A stretch of 64,000 nucleotides of DNA from Hyaloraphidium curvatum (lineage: Eukaryota; Monoblepharomycota; Hyaloraphidiomycetes; Hyaloraphidiales; Hyaloraphidiaceae): contig JAIVFI010000024.1 in the NCBI GenBank assembly GCA_025558095.1, forward strand, positions 1-64,000. The letters run 5' to 3'. Positions 62,623 through 64,000 of this stretch are shown piece after piece (position 1 is the first letter of the stretch; the number at the start of each line of letters is the position of its first letter). The notes beneath the pieces were generated by a model. The model was not told the origin of the DNA. It ran no database searches and saw nothing but the letters and a program-made list of their open reading frames with translations. The translations under genes and the position numbers were made by a program.

Positions 62623-62834
62623 GAACCTTAAGATCATAATTGGCGACTTGGTGAAGCAGAGGTGAAGCGGAGTAGTCAATTTCGGTGGGAAAGTGTCAAG
62701 ATGAAGCAAACTGGCGGTTTTTCCGTCTGCTGCCGCGCTGCTGCAGACCCCGGAACAAAGCGCCCGCGCCCGGCGCGGCGAACCGCGCAAAATGCAGCCC
62801 GCCTCGGCCCGCCTGCTGCCACTTGGCGCCCTAG

Positions 62835-64000
62835 TGCGTCTGCGGCTGGGTGTGTTCGCCGTGTGGGCGCCGAACGCGCGGGGCGTCGAGCTCCGGAAGG
62901 CGTGCGTCAACCAGGGACGAGCAGCGACTGCACGCAAACTCCGTCGCGCAGCTCAGCCGCAAGCACGCGTGGCGCCTCTCGGCCTGCGCGATGACGGCGG
63001 ATGCCGGCGGGCCGTACTCGTGCGAGCGCGGGGCGGTGCTGCGGTTGGATGCGTCGCGGTCGAGGGGGGACATCGGGGCGTACGAGTGGGGCTTCGAGGC
63101 GGCGCCGCCCGAGCGGCCGCCGGGGCCGTACGATCCCGAGATGGACCCGCCGCGGGCGGACGCGAAGAAGACGGCGTCGAGCGCGGGGGGTGCGTCGGTC
63201 GTCGTCTGCATGGATGTGATGGTGCGGGTCACCGTGACCTCCAAGTCTGGGGACGCCAAGCGGTCGTCGGAGCCGGTGCGGATCGCGTGCATCCCCCGCA
63301 CCGTCAAGCCCGCGGACGTCTCCAAAACGGACGAGATCAAAAAGGCCAACCTCCCCCTGTTCCCTGGGCAGTTCGATTTGGGCCGCAACGTCTGCGCCCT
63401 GGACGACGGCCCCGTCGGGAAGGACGAGGCGCAGCACTACTACCACCGCCCGCCCGGCTTGCAATCGTGGCTCGATGTCGGGTACCGCGTGCAGCAGGTC
63501 GACGATTCCGTAGGGGGGCCGGGGCCCTTCCACGGGTTCTGGCTCGTCTGGCTGCCGCATACGCTCCCGATCTGCCGGCAGCGCGCCGTCAACAGGAAGC
63601 TGTACCCCAAGGACCCCGAGGGCGTGTACCAGCACAACGAGCAGAGGAAGCAGCCGCGGCCGCCGCCCAAGAAGGGCTCGGACGCGCCGCATCCGTACGT
63701 GTGCGGCATGGGCAGGTTCGCGGCGAGCGTCGCGGCGCACGAGGGCAAGCACACGGAGCTGATCCTGGAATCCGCACGCCGGGAATTCGCCCGCGTCGAG
63801 CAGCGCCGAGGACCGGTGGACCCCGCGGGGCGGATCGAGGGGCTCTGCTTCGCGGACCGCGCGAAGCTGGTGACGGGGGCCGACGTCGAGATCCTTTACT
63901 CGGACGAGGAGGTTGGCAAGGCCACCTCGGGGAAGGAGGCCGAGGAGCGGATCCACGAGATGCTGGTCGCCGACGGGTTCGACGACTACGCAATCGTCTA
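62835..64000 (+). CDS. PKD-like domain protein with HEGKH motif (3' partial, start uncertain)
   Basis: An open frame runs from 62835 to the window edge with no stop. The N-terminus is unresolved; an ATG at 62791 (MQPASARLLPLGALV) in another frame may be joined by an intron. Seen: ADAGGPYSCERGAVLRLDAS and GAYEWGFE, the signature of a PKD-type Ig-like domain, normally extracellular. Downstream are FDLGRNVCALDDGPVG, YYHRPPGLQSWLDVGYRVQ and VCGMGRFAASVAAHEGKHTE. HEGKH fits HExxH zinc-peptidase sites, in a context like bacterial immunity- or PKD-linked hydrolases, but the third ligand is not certain. It follows the actin gene on the same strand. Confidence 0.6.

Noticed and set aside
1-64000. Bacterial (actinobacterial) origin suggested by GC content
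   Set aside because: Spliceosomal introns, a mitochondrial leader, PTS1 signals and an actin exclude a bacterial chromosome.

Overview
The window is nuclear DNA from a very GC-rich eukaryote with compact genes, most probably an early-diverging (zoosporic) fungus. Most genes are cut by 40-90 bp introns; in the genes where I solved the exons, the phases agree and the joined frames stay open. Fungal-type content includes a fungal-specific transcription-factor (MHR) domain protein, a hybrid histidine kinase, a carnitine acetyltransferase with a peroxisomal C-terminus, a class III-like alcohol dehydrogenase and a Cu P-type ATPase. Hyaloraphidium-like chytrids would fit, but the sequence alone does not prove a genus. 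I found no tRNA, rRNA, CRISPR array or intact transposon.

Layout. 1-9 kb: aldo/keto reductase (cut at its 5' end by the window edge), AlkA-type DNA glycosylase, ABHD17-like hydrolase, cyclase-family protein, lysine-methyltransferase-like protein, quinone-oxidoreductase-like protein. 9-20 kb: an 11-exon secreted protein of unknown function, then an accessory stretch with three diverged copies (A, B, C) of an undescribed small protein family. Each copy sits tail-to-tail with a 3' scrap of an acyl-CoA ligase gene and has a shared ~65 bp repeat on its 5' side. Between them lie a disordered protein, an SDR and a small membrane protein. 20-29 kb: a probable pseudokinase, two acyl-CoA ligases (both ending AKL) and an ankyrin-repeat/TKL kinase. 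29-45 kb: secreted double-psi-barrel protein, hybrid histidine kinase, carnitine acetyltransferase, Zn alcohol dehydrogenase, MHR protein, Mpv17/PMP22 protein, endonuclease/exonuclease-family protein. 45-57 kb: membrane protein, DUF1330-like protein, disordered protein, CoA-disulfide reductase-rhodanese fusion ending SKL, Cu-ATPase, F-box-like protein, SDR remnant.

57-62.6 kb holds the most unusual locus. Two divergently transcribed genes share a 579 bp upstream region and both encode an actin fold behind an N-terminal signal peptide. The plus-strand gene is a near full-length actin (10 exons, 400 aa) with a signal-like extension and a changed ATP-hydrolysis residue. The minus-strand gene (6 exons, 873 aa) predicts a signal peptide, a repeat region with C-x5-C-[IVM]-A-x-G motifs, a cysteine cluster and a divergent actin-like domain with a cysteine-rich tail. 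Actin-fold proteins directed to the secretory pathway would be new to me. A PKD-like/HExxH protein runs off the right edge.

A second theme is peroxisomal acyl/CoA metabolism: four proteins (two ligases, carnitine acetyltransferase, CoA-disulfide reductase) end in AKL or SKL. Their genes are spread over 30 kb and are not an operon-like cluster.
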